Assembly (NCBI RefSeq): GCF_004087915.1
Contig: NZ_CP035108.1
Coordinates: forward strand, 1,426,001 to 1,490,000
Direction: 5' to 3'
DNA: 64,000 nucleotides
Source of the DNA: Geovibrio thiophilus
Lineage (GTDB): Bacteria > Chrysiogenota > Deferribacteres > Deferribacterales > Geovibrionaceae
Positions 56,577-64,000 of the stretch are shown here, piece by piece (position 1 is the stretch's first letter; each line of letters starts with the position of its first letter). The notes under the pieces are model-generated. The model saw only the letters and a program-made list of their open reading frames with translations, searched no databases and was not told the DNA's origin. The position numbers and the translations under genes are program-made.

Positions 56577-57368
56577 ATGACCGGCTGGAAAAAAATAGCG
56601 GGAATAACAGCCTTTCTATTTTTCCTTATTCTGCTTCAGGTGCAGAACCCTGAAATTAACGGACCATTCAAAGGGATTTTCGGCAACGTCGTAAATCCCT
56701 TTATTTATTACTCTTCCAAGACATCAGCCTTTTTCAGGGATGTCTGGAGCGGGTATATAAATCTTGTTTACGTACGTCAGGATAACCTTGAGCTGAAGGA
56801 TAAGAACGACAGGCTGAAGATGGAAAACTCCCTTCTTCGCGAAAAGGTTCTGGAATATGAAAGGCTGAAAAAGCTCCTTAATTTTAAAGAGGCTTACAGC
56901 TTTCAGTCTGTTGCGTGCAATGTCGTGGGCAGAAACGTTGACGGTTACCTGAAATATATAATCATCGACAGGGGCTCTGAAGACGGAATCGAGATTAAGG
57001 ATCCGGTGATCAGCTTTGAGGGTCTGGTGGGTTCCGTCAGTGAAGTGTACAAAAACACTGCCCGTGTGGACGTTATCCTTAACATTAAGAACAACGCCAG
57101 CGTTATGAACAAACGCACAAGAGCGGTGGGCATAATAAGAGGCAACGGCGAAGGTCAGCTTGTGGTTGACTACTACGACAGGCTGGACAAGGTTCAGATA
57201 AAGGATGAGCTTATAACATCCGGTCTCGGCGGCGTTTATCCCAAGGGGATAGCTGTCGGCGTGGTGGACAGGATTGATGAAAAGGACACAGGGCTTTTTC
57301 AGGATCTGTTTGTCCGCCCCGTGGTGGATTTCTATAAGCTGGAAAATGTTCTGGTGCTGAAAAGGTAG
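56577..57368 (+). CDS. mreC: Rod-shape-determining protein MreC
   Basis: A 263-residue MreC, the periplasmic scaffold of the elongasome. One N-terminal membrane helix (about 5-22, KIAGITAFLFFLILLQ) is followed by a coiled coil (about 60-95, DNLELKDKNDRLKMENSLLR) and the two beta-barrel domains with VACNVVGRNVDGYLKYIIID, GLVGSVSEVYKNTARVDVIL and GLGGVYPKGIAVGVVDRID, the MreC signature. It is 7 bp after mreB and 5 bp before mreD. Confidence 0.95.
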   Translation: MTGWKKIAGITAFLFFLILLQVQNPEINGPFKGIFGNVVNPFIYYSSKTSAFFRDVWSGYINLVYVRQDNLELKDKNDRLKMENSLLREKVLEYERLKKLLNFKEAYSFQSVACNVVGRNVDGYLKYIIIDRGSEDGIEIKDPVISFEGLVGSVSEVYKNTARVDVILNIKNNASVMNKRTRAVGIIRGNGEGQLVVDYYDRLDKVQIKDELITSGLGGVYPKGIAVGVVDRIDEKDTGLFQDLFVRPVVDFYKLENVLVLKR

Positions 57369-57373
57369 CGCTG

Positions 57374-57853
57374 ATGTATTATGTGCTGCTGATTCTCACT
57401 CTTCTTGTTCTCCATGTTCTGGCGAATTCGGTTTTCGGTTTTCTGAATCCTGTTTCCTACATTCTGATTGTTTACATCGCCATGCTTGAAAAGCTGGATG
57501 AGACAAACTACATATGGCATGCGGTTATTTTCGGACTTTTCAGCGATTTTGTCAGGGGCGGATACTTAGGACCCGGGGTTCTTATCTACTTCTTTTACGG
57601 AGTGCTCACTCTGAAGGCGGGTGTGTTTTTCGATATGCAGAAGTTCTTCTCAAGGTTCTTCTTCCGCTTGGGGCTCATCGCTGTTCACGTCTTTCTTAAT
57701 ATGGCAATGAACGATTATCTGAAAACACCGTTCTTAGGCGCATACCTGTATTATCTGTTAATAAACACTCTTGCTTTGGTAGCGCTTGTGTTGGTCACGG
57801 AGGTAACCGGTGCTTTTAAAAGTGCTGAAAGACGAAGTTCTGGAGTATTATAA
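57374..57853 (+). CDS. mreD: Rod-shape-determining protein MreD
   Basis: A 159-residue integral membrane protein with about five helices (YYVLLILTLLVLHVLAN, ILIVYIAMLEKL, VLIYFFYGVLTLKAGVFF, LGLIAVHVFLNMAMNDYL, YLLINTLALVALVLVTEV). The FGLFSDFVRGGYLGPGVLIY segment with an acidic residue and glycines is typical of MreD. It lies between mreC and mrdA and overlaps mrdA by 44 bp. Confidence 0.9.
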   Translation: MYYVLLILTLLVLHVLANSVFGFLNPVSYILIVYIAMLEKLDETNYIWHAVIFGLFSDFVRGGYLGPGVLIYFFYGVLTLKAGVFFDMQKFFSRFFFRLGLIAVHVFLNMAMNDYLKTPFLGAYLYYLLINTLALVALVLVTEVTGAFKSAERRSSGVL

Positions 57854-59645
57854 GCACAGAACCTACTGGTTTATAGGCATAATTATAGTTATGTTTGCCG
57901 GTCTTATAATGCGTCTGGTCTATCTTCAGATATATGAATACGACAAATATAAAAAGCTGTCCGAAAACAACCGTATCCGAATTGTCAAAGTACGGGCGGA
58001 CAGAGGCTTTATCCTTGACCGCAAGGGAAGACTCCTTGTAAAAAACACACCCAGCTATGAGCTTAAAGTGGTTAAGGAGGACGCAGGCGATATTGACGGG
58101 CTGCTCCGGAGCCTTTCAAAATATGTTCAGATTGACCGTGAATACGCGTTGAAGTCAATCCAGCGCTCCTACTTTTACGAGCCTGCTGTTATCGCACGCG
58201 GGCTCACCTTTGAGCAGGTTGCGGAAATTCTCGAAAATTACAATGACTTCAAAGGGCTTGAGGTGGATATAGAATCCGTAAGGGAATATATTGACAGTAA
58301 GGCTCTCAGCCATATACTCGGTTATCTTTCCGAGGTTACGGAGAATGATCTCAAAACAGATTCCTCCTACTCCAGCGGGGATATGATCGGCAAAACCGGA
58401 ATAGAGAAGGTCTACGAGCAGGAACTCAGAGGAGTGGACGGAGCCAGACAGGTTGAGGTTGACAGCTACGGGCGTCCGATCAAGACTCTTTCCGAAAAGC
58501 ACACAATAACAGGAAACGACCTTGTGCTTACCCTTGATATGGACCTCCAGAGGGCACTTCACAGTATATTCGAGGGCAAGAAGGGCGCCGCCGTGGTGCT
58601 TGATATTGAAACCTTCGGTGTTATGGGGCTCTACTCCGCGCCGACTTTTGATCTTAATATATTTTCTCCCTTTCATACTTCCGGTGAGAGAATGTCAATT
58701 ATGACCGATCAGACTAAACCGCTGCTCAACAGGGCAATAGAGGGTGCTTATCCGCCGGGCTCGGTATACAAGATTCTCATGGGCATGGCGGGTCTGCTGG
58801 AAAGGAAAGTAACGCTTGACACTGTTGTTAACTGTACAGGCGAGCTGCGTTACGGCAACTTCACATACAGATGCTGGAAAAAAGAAGGGCATGGTCCCAT
58901 GCGGCTGATCGATGCCATAGCTGAATCCTGCGATGTGTATTTCTATCAGCTGGGGCTTAATCTGGGCATAGATGATATAGAAAAATACTCCTCAATACTG
59001 GGGCTGGGCAAGACAACAGGCATCGACCTTCCTAACGAAAAATCGGGCTTTTTTCCCGGAAGAGACTGGAAAAGGCGTAAATTCAAGGAATCATGGTATC
59101 CGGGTGAAACAATCATCACAAGCATAGGGCAGGGGTATATGACCACAACCCCGCTTCAGATAGCCGTGATGATGGCGGGCATATTCAACGGCGGAACAGT
59201 GATGAAGCCGAAAATAGTTGAGTTCGTGCATAATCCGGTTACGGATGTTAAGATACACACGCCCATGGAAACAGTTGCCGAGATAGAGATTCCCAAATGG
59301 ATTGTAGATGCGGTCATGGACGGCATGGTAAAGGTTATTTACGGAAACACGGGAACAGGCTACAGAGCAAGGGTTGAGGGTGTGAGCTACGGCGGCAAAA
59401 CAGGAACCGCTCAGGTTGTTTCCCTGAGCAAAACGGAGCACATGGAAGAGGATGAGATACCCGAGTTCATGCGTGATCATGCGTGGTTCGGCGCTGTGGT
59501 GCCTGAGGAAAAACCGAAATACGCCATAGCGGTGCTGATGCAGCATGGAGGATCTGGAAGCAGGAGCGCAGCGCCCGTCGCTGGGGCCATAGTTAATAAA
59601 CTTGTGGATTTAGGATATGTTAGGGCTGAAGAAAAAGGAAATTGA
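57810..59645 (+). CDS. mrdA: Penicillin-binding protein 2
   Basis: A 611-residue class B transpeptidase for side-wall synthesis. A membrane helix (about 19-40, TYWFIGIIIVMFAGLIMRL) precedes the dimerisation domain with VRADRGFILDRKGRLLVKN. The transpeptidase domain has the active Ser in PPGSVYKILMG (SxxK), a later SCDV (SxN-type) and KTGTAQVV (KTG). It starts at GTG 57810, which has GGAGGT five bases upstream inside mreD, giving a 44-bp overlap. It overlaps rodA by 29 bp; its partner glycosyltransferase is RodA. Confidence 0.95.
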   Translation: MLLKVLKDEVLEYYKHRTYWFIGIIIVMFAGLIMRLVYLQIYEYDKYKKLSENNRIRIVKVRADRGFILDRKGRLLVKNTPSYELKVVKEDAGDIDGLLRSLSKYVQIDREYALKSIQRSYFYEPAVIARGLTFEQVAEILENYNDFKGLEVDIESVREYIDSKALSHILGYLSEVTENDLKTDSSYSSGDMIGKTGIEKVYEQELRGVDGARQVEVDSYGRPIKTLSEKHTITGNDLVLTLDMDLQRALHSIFEGKKGAAVVLDIETFGVMGLYSAPTFDLNIFSPFHTSGERMSIMTDQTKPLLNRAIEGAYPPGSVYKILMGMAGLLERKVTLDTVVNCTGELRYGNFTYRCWKKEGHGPMRLIDAIAESCDVYFYQLGLNLGIDDIEKYSSILGLGKTTGIDLPNEKSGFFPGRDWKRRKFKESWYPGETIITSIGQGYMTTTPLQIAVMMAGIFNGGTVMKPKIVEFVHNPVTDVKIHTPMETVAEIEIPKWIVDAVMDGMVKVIYGNTGTGYRARVEGVSYGGKTGTAQVVSLSKTEHMEEDEIPEFMRDHAWFGAVVPEEKPKYAIAVLMQHGGSGSRSAAPVAGAIVNKLVDLGYVRAEEKGN

Positions 59646-60729
59646 AAATATAGACAAAGCGCTCGTGACGATCATCGCAATAGTTCTGACTATGAGCTGT
59701 GCGGCAGTTTACAGCGCCTCGTTTGACGCGCAGGCGGATGTTATAAGAGATTTCTACGAGAAACAGGTTCTCTGGGTCGTTCTGGGGTTCGCTGTTTTCT
59801 TTTTCATATCTTGGGTCGGGCACCAGCGTTTTGTAAAATATCTCCCCGTGCTTTATGTCATAGGCTGCGTGGCGCTTTTTTTTGTTCTTCTCATGCCGCC
59901 TATCATGGGGGCGAGAAGATGGCTTATAATAGGCGGATCCAGAATACAGCCCTCTGAGTTTTTCAAATTTATCTGGGTGCTGACTCTTGCCAGAATGTTT
60001 ATCTCTTATGATGATCTCAAGCTGGGCTTCAAAGATATTTTTCTGAAGATGCTCCCGCTCATTCCGCCGTTTGTTCTGATATTTCTCCAGCCTGATCTCG
60101 GAACGGCGGGCAGCTTCCTTGTTATATGGGGTATTGTCATTCTTTTCATCGGTATAAAGCGCACTCCGTTTGTTTTTGCCGCGGTTTCCGCCGCTGTGTT
60201 TCTCCCTGTGATGTGGATGTTCTTCATGAAGGACTATCAGCGCCAAAGAGTAATGACTTTCCTTGATCCCGAGAAGGATCCGTTCGGTTCCGGTTACCAT
60301 GTTATTCAGTCTAAAATAGGCATAGGCAGCGGAGGAATCTGGGGGAAGGGATTTATGGAGGGCACACAGTCTCACCTCAAGTTTATTCCCGAAAGGCATA
60401 CGGACTTCATTTTCTCAGTTGTGGCTGAGGAAGCTGGGCTTGTGGGCGCCGCTATCATAATCTGCATGTTTCTGTTTATGATTGTTCGTGTTCTGAGCAT
60501 ATCAATGGAGACAAGGGAAGCCTCCGGCAAAGTGATCTGTGTTGCCGTGGCTTCGTACATATTTTTCCAGTTTTTCGTAAACTCCGCCATGACAATGGGC
60601 ATAATGCCCGTTGTGGGCATACCCATGCCCATATTCAGTTACGGCGGTTCTTCCCTGCTTACATTCATGGCGATGCTCGGTCTTGTTAACAGCGTCGCAA
60701 TGCGAAAATACAATCCAATAGGCGCGTAA
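59617..60729 (+). CDS. rodA: Peptidoglycan glycosyltransferase RodA
   Basis: A 370-residue SEDS-family polymerase with about ten helices that builds glycan strands with PBP2. Family marks are SWVGHQRFVKYLPVLYVIGC, GGSRIQPSEFFKFIWVLTLA with the SEFxK motif, FLQPDLGTAGSFLVIWGIVI, QSKIGIGSGGIWGKGF, FIPERHTDFIFSVVAEEAGL and PMPIFSYGGSSLLTFMAMLG. All are diagnostic. It overlaps mrdA by 29 bp and is followed 3 bp later by the radical SAM gene, so it ends the shape genes but not the transcript. Confidence 0.97.
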   Translation: MLGLKKKEIENIDKALVTIIAIVLTMSCAAVYSASFDAQADVIRDFYEKQVLWVVLGFAVFFFISWVGHQRFVKYLPVLYVIGCVALFFVLLMPPIMGARRWLIIGGSRIQPSEFFKFIWVLTLARMFISYDDLKLGFKDIFLKMLPLIPPFVLIFLQPDLGTAGSFLVIWGIVILFIGIKRTPFVFAAVSAAVFLPVMWMFFMKDYQRQRVMTFLDPEKDPFGSGYHVIQSKIGIGSGGIWGKGFMEGTQSHLKFIPERHTDFIFSVVAEEAGLVGAAIIICMFLFMIVRVLSISMETREASGKVICVAVASYIFFQFFVNSAMTMGIMPVVGIPMPIFSYGGSSLLTFMAMLGLVNSVAMRKYNPIGA

Positions 60730-60732
60730 TTA

Positions 60733-63165
60733 ATGCTCGATAATTCTCTTTTAACCATCTCCAAACCCTCAAGGTACGTGAATCATGAGATAAACTCTGT
60801 TCATAAGCCGAAAGAGGGCAGACTCTCATTCTGCCTCGCTTTTCCCGATGTCTATGAAGTCGGCATGAGTCACATTGGCTTTAAAATGCTTTATGAAAGG
60901 CTCAACTCCTCTGATCTGATAGTCTGCGAACGCTTCTTCATGCCGTGGACAGATGCCGTGGCAGAGCTTAAGGAAAAAGTCTTTGTCTCTCTTGAATCGG
61001 GAACAGGGCTGAAAAGTTTTGATATTCTCGGTTTCTCGCTTCAATATGAGCTTTCATATACCAATGTCCTCCACAGTATGAAGTATGCGGGTATTTCGTA
61101 TTTTTCAGCCGAAAGAGGGGAGGACGACCCGATAGTTACCGCAGGCGGTTCCTGTGTTATGAACCCCATGCCGCTGAAAGAGATTATAGACGTGTTTTTC
61201 ATTGGCGAGATGGAGGGGGAGATAGTATCTGTCTTTGAGACCCTAGCAGGCATGAAGGGGCAGAGCAGAAGAGCGAAGCTCGAATATCTCAACAGCCTCT
61301 CTTATACCTATGTTCCGCTAATACAGCCTGATAAGACTGTTAAAAGAAATATTTACACAGGCTTCAGTGAGGATGTGACCATAAACAGCCTCATTGTTCC
61401 CATGATGCCCGCCGTGCAGGACAGGGTGGCCGTGGAGATCTCAAGGGGCTGCACGAGAGGATGCCGGTTTTGTCAGGCGGGCTACATTTACCGCCCCTCC
61501 CGTGAGCGCAGCATAGAGACAATAGCTAAGGATGCCCTGTGCCAGCTTGCCTCCAGCGGATACATGGAGGTTTCCATGCTTTCCCTCTCCGCTGCTGACT
61601 ACAGCAGGCTTGAAGAACTTCTTGTCACTATGACAAGGCTCATAAGCGCCGAAGGCTCATCCCTCTCTCTGCCTTCCATCAGGGCTGACAGAATACAGGA
61701 CTTCATCTTCCGTGAGCTTGCCAAGGTGCGCAAATCAGGCTTTACCATAGCTCCTGAAGCGGGCTCGCAGAGGCTCCGCAATATCATAAACAAGAACCTC
61801 AGTGAAGAGGATATTATATCCGCCGTACTGAAAGCCGCGGATGCGGGGTGGAACGGCGCTAAGCTGTATTTCATGATCGGTCTCCCCTTTGAGACTGACG
61901 AAGATGTGCTCTCCATAGCCGACCTTGCGTTTAAGGTTAAACGTGCGGCGGGCAAGGGGCGGTTTGATATAAAGGTTTCCGCCTCCAACTTCGTGCCGAA
62001 GCCGCACACACCCTTTCAGGTTTTTCCGCAGAACACTGCGTCTGAGCTGAGGCGCAAGCAGATGCTTCTGGCTGATAAGCTGAAAAGCTACCGCATGCGC
62101 CTGAGCTGGCATGATGTTGAACAGAGCGTTATGGAGGGGGTATTCTCCAGAGGTGATGAAAGGCTCGGCAGGGTGCTGGCGCTCGCCGCTGACCGCGGGC
62201 TTATGTTTGACGGGTGGAGCGAATGCTTCGACTCAAACGCATGGAAGCAGGTGTTCCGTGATCTTGACCTGACCATGGAGGAATTCGCCTCAAGGGAGTT
62301 TCATAAGGGAGATTCTCTTCCGTGGAGCGGTATTGATTCCGGCGTTGAGGTTTCATATTTCGAGGACGAATATGAAAAAGCCCGCACGGAAGCGGTTACC
62401 GCAGACTGCCGAGAGGATGCGTGTACAAGCTGCGGAGTGTGCGACTTCAAAAATGTTCTCAATGTTTACGCAGGGGATAAGCTTCCCGAAGAACCCCCTC
62501 AGCCGGAGCAGGAAGAGACATTCCATTATGTTTTTTACATAGAGAAGCGCAAGGCGGGCAAGTTCCTCTCAGCGATAGAATCTATCCGTCTTTTTACCCA
62601 TGCGGCGAGGATAGCGGAGATAAAACTGGCATTTACTCATGGTTTCAACCCTCAGCCTAAGATGCGTTATCTCATCCCGCCTCCTGTCGGTATCGAATGC
62701 GCATGCGATCTCCTTGCCCTTGAATGCGGCAGACTGAACAACTTCGGAGAAGTGCAGAAGAAGATAAACCGGATTCTACCGGACGGTGTGAAGGTGAAGC
62801 GCATTATCCCTTACAAGGTGAATGAGAAGAGAGTGAGCTTCGCCGGACGCTACCGTCTCGGCGGAGAGCTTCCTTCCATGCTTGATAAGCTGGCGGCGGA
62901 AGACAAGGCGTATTATATTAAGAAGGATAAAAAGGGCAGGGATAAAAAGGTTGAGCTTGCCGAGTTCATGCTCCACCGATCCGGTGATGAGGTCATACTG
63001 CTTTCAGGAGAAACCGGTTCGTTCAACCTGCTTGAGTTTTTCGCTTATCACGGTCTGAGCAGGGCGGAGCTTGATGTGGAACGCAAAAATCTCTATATGT
63101 TCCAGAAACCCAGACCGGAAAAAAGCTCAGGAAGCGAAGACGAAGGAGAAGATGACGAAGGCTGA
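60733..63165 (+). CDS. Radical SAM protein (TIGR03960) fused to DUF2344 (TIGR03936)
   Basis: An 810-residue fusion. The N-terminal two-thirds is a TIGR03960-type radical SAM protein: a B12-binding-like beginning (FCLAFPDVYEVGMSHIGFKM), the cluster motif Cys-x3-Cys-x2-Cys in SRGCTRGCRFCQAGYIYRPS, SMLSLSAADYSRLEELLVTM and TIAPEAGSQRLRNIINKNLS. A late CTSCGVCDF could hold a second cluster. From about residue 595 comes the DUF2344 domain (FLSAIESIRLFTHAARIAEI, AFTHGFNPQPKMRYLIPPPV). Such fusions often sit near mre/rod genes or RNase G; the reaction is not established. A ferredoxin-like Cys set suggests an extra electron relay. Confidence 0.92.
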   Translation: MLDNSLLTISKPSRYVNHEINSVHKPKEGRLSFCLAFPDVYEVGMSHIGFKMLYERLNSSDLIVCERFFMPWTDAVAELKEKVFVSLESGTGLKSFDILGFSLQYELSYTNVLHSMKYAGISYFSAERGEDDPIVTAGGSCVMNPMPLKEIIDVFFIGEMEGEIVSVFETLAGMKGQSRRAKLEYLNSLSYTYVPLIQPDKTVKRNIYTGFSEDVTINSLIVPMMPAVQDRVAVEISRGCTRGCRFCQAGYIYRPSRERSIETIAKDALCQLASSGYMEVSMLSLSAADYSRLEELLVTMTRLISAEGSSLSLPSIRADRIQDFIFRELAKVRKSGFTIAPEAGSQRLRNIINKNLSEEDIISAVLKAADAGWNGAKLYFMIGLPFETDEDVLSIADLAFKVKRAAGKGRFDIKVSASNFVPKPHTPFQVFPQNTASELRRKQMLLADKLKSYRMRLSWHDVEQSVMEGVFSRGDERLGRVLALAADRGLMFDGWSECFDSNAWKQVFRDLDLTMEEFASREFHKGDSLPWSGIDSGVEVSYFEDEYEKARTEAVTADCREDACTSCGVCDFKNVLNVYAGDKLPEEPPQPEQEETFHYVFYIEKRKAGKFLSAIESIRLFTHAARIAEIKLAFTHGFNPQPKMRYLIPPPVGIECACDLLALECGRLNNFGEVQKKINRILPDGVKVKRIIPYKVNEKRVSFAGRYRLGGELPSMLDKLAAEDKAYYIKKDKKGRDKKVELAEFMLHRSGDEVILLSGETGSFNLLEFFAYHGLSRAELDVERKNLYMFQKPRPEKSSGSEDEGEDDEG

Positions 63166-63958
63166 AAGGTTCCGTCCGTTTTTTGAAAGCCTGTACGAAA
63201 AGTACAACAAAGCTGAGTACGTGGGCACGGATCCGATTGTGTATCCCTATACAGTTAAAGGGAATACGGAGTTTGTGGCATTTTGCTCAAGCTGCTTCGC
63301 CTACGGAAACGTGAAGGCGATTCAGGGCTTTCTGATGAGCTTTTTCAGCGAGTTCGGCACAGAACCGTCAGTTCTGGAGGACAAGCCTACCAAGCTTTAC
63401 TACAGGTTTCAGAAACCGTCTGATGTCAGAGCCTTCATACTGACCATGAAGGAGCTTTACGACGGATACGGTTCCATTGAACAGGCTTTTGCCTCTTTGG
63501 GCGGCAGTCTGGAGGAATCGCTGGTAAACTTTGTAATCCACATGAAAAAACGTGGTGCCGCGCACGGCGGTAAAAACGGTTACAACTTCCTCTTTGCAGA
63601 TCCTGTGAAGTCCGGCGCTAAGCGTTTGAGAATGTTTCTCCGTTGGATGGTCAGAAAAGATCAGGTCGATTTCGGCATATGGAAAAATTATGACTGTAAG
63701 GACTTGCATTTTATCATAGACACACATATATTAAGATTCGCATATAAGAACGGGATAATCAAAAATGATTCAGGCACGAGAAAAAATCTTGATACTGTTA
63801 CAGATTTTTTTAGGCAGATGAATCCTGACGATCCCGCTAAATATGACTTTGCAGTATCAAGACTGGGTATAGCCTTCGGCTGCACCTATGGCGCAGATGA
63901 AAAATGTATTTCATGCGCAGAGAAGGATTTGTGTCCGTTTAACGAAGTCTCAGGGTGA
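63152..63958 (+). CDS. TIGR02757 family protein
   Basis: A 268-residue member of the TIGR02757 family of unknown function. It has the family's YVGTDPIVYPYTVKGNTEFV near the start, FCSSCFAYGNVKAIQGFL, KSGAKRLRMFLRWMVRKDQV and DTHILRFAYKNGIIKNDSGT; the C-terminus has a Cys group (GCTYGADEKCISCAEKDLCP) that may bind an Fe-S cluster, in the manner of endonuclease III-like folds. Start at ATG 63152 is chosen for AAGGAG just upstream; a longer ORF from 63071 lies within the previous gene. It overlaps the radical SAM gene by 14 bp. Confidence 0.88.
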   Translation: MTKAERFRPFFESLYEKYNKAEYVGTDPIVYPYTVKGNTEFVAFCSSCFAYGNVKAIQGFLMSFFSEFGTEPSVLEDKPTKLYYRFQKPSDVRAFILTMKELYDGYGSIEQAFASLGGSLEESLVNFVIHMKKRGAAHGGKNGYNFLFADPVKSGAKRLRMFLRWMVRKDQVDFGIWKNYDCKDLHFIIDTHILRFAYKNGIIKNDSGTRKNLDTVTDFFRQMNPDDPAKYDFAVSRLGIAFGCTYGADEKCISCAEKDLCPFNEVSG

Positions 63959-64000
63959 GAATTGAGAGTGAAACAATCTTAATTCCTATGATTGACAAAC

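Noticed and set aside
59620-60399. 259-codon minus-strand ORF opposite rodA (and 200 codons opposite terC at 6528-7130)
   Set aside because: They are antisense shadows of membrane-protein genes with strong motifs on the plus strand; their translations are low-complexity and without family features.

Overview
The window reads as a stretch of chromosome from a Gram-negative, probably anaerobic or respiratory bacterium. It has an LPS-assembly lipoprotein (LptE), a TonB-dependent outer-membrane receptor, a MqnP/UbiA prenyltransferase with UbiX, TRAP/TAXI and acetate-type sodium symporters, and c-di-GMP proteins (GGDEF, HD-GYP, PilZ). The gene set and protein style fit Deferribacterota (Geovibrio/Denitrovibrio-like), but that is inference from content; no rRNA gene is present. 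I saw no tRNA, rRNA, CRISPR array, insertion sequence or phage gene.

Layout. 0-3.5 kb (minus strand): metal or cofactor uptake (TonB receptor, SAM methyltransferase, FecCD permease cut by the window edge). 3.8-6.4 kb: a tandem repeat array running into lexA, a small ORF and dinB, a compact SOS/mutagenesis cassette. 6.5-11 kb: terC, then phoU-phoB-phoR on the minus strand and a DtxR-type regulator. 11.3-17.8 kb: trmJ, lytic transglycosylase, sfsA, holA, lptE, and leuS with a terminator-like hairpin in its leader. 18-25.8 kb (plus): HD-GYP, response regulator, birA, coaX, TPR lipoprotein, RodZ-like, then an Fe-S cluster unit (Asd/Usg-like protein, IscS/NifS homologue, IscU, Nfu). 25.9-30.4 kb: acyl-CoA synthetase, Usp, 5'-nucleotidase lipoprotein. 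30.4-34.8 kb (minus): aminotransferase and TAXI-TRAP uptake system. 35.2-36.7 kb: PilZ and mtnA. 36.7-43.8 kb (minus): sodium:acetate-type symporter pair with CBS, Acs-like and cNMP/CBS/DUF294 proteins. 44.6-50.3 kb (minus): lipoprotein, HDOD, coiled-coil, zinc ribbon, ubiX, mqnP, hemH, hemE. 50.6-55.3 kb: serA, a second tandem repeat array, a diguanylate cyclase and lysS. 55.5-64 kb (plus): mreBCD-mrdA-rodA, a radical SAM/DUF2344 fusion and a TIGR02757 protein.

The most unusual signals are these. (1) The two repeat arrays, 48 kb apart, share one architecture of two hairpins. The stem sequences differ between arrays, but every pair is restored by compensating changes, while the 10-nt hairpin loop and the linkers are invariant; this is the pattern of a selected structure. 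Each array ends with a truncated third copy exactly at a gene boundary (the lexA ribosome binding site; the stop codon of the diguanylate cyclase). (2) The IscS/NifS homologue in the Fe-S operon lacks the PLP-binding lysine, and its upstream neighbour is a dehydrogenase-like protein without an obvious catalytic cysteine. (3) An acetyl-CoA synthetase homologue beside the acetate-type transporter has lost both the ATP-binding P-loop consensus and the C-terminal catalytic lysine. The last two suggest enzyme folds kept for non-classical or regulatory roles.
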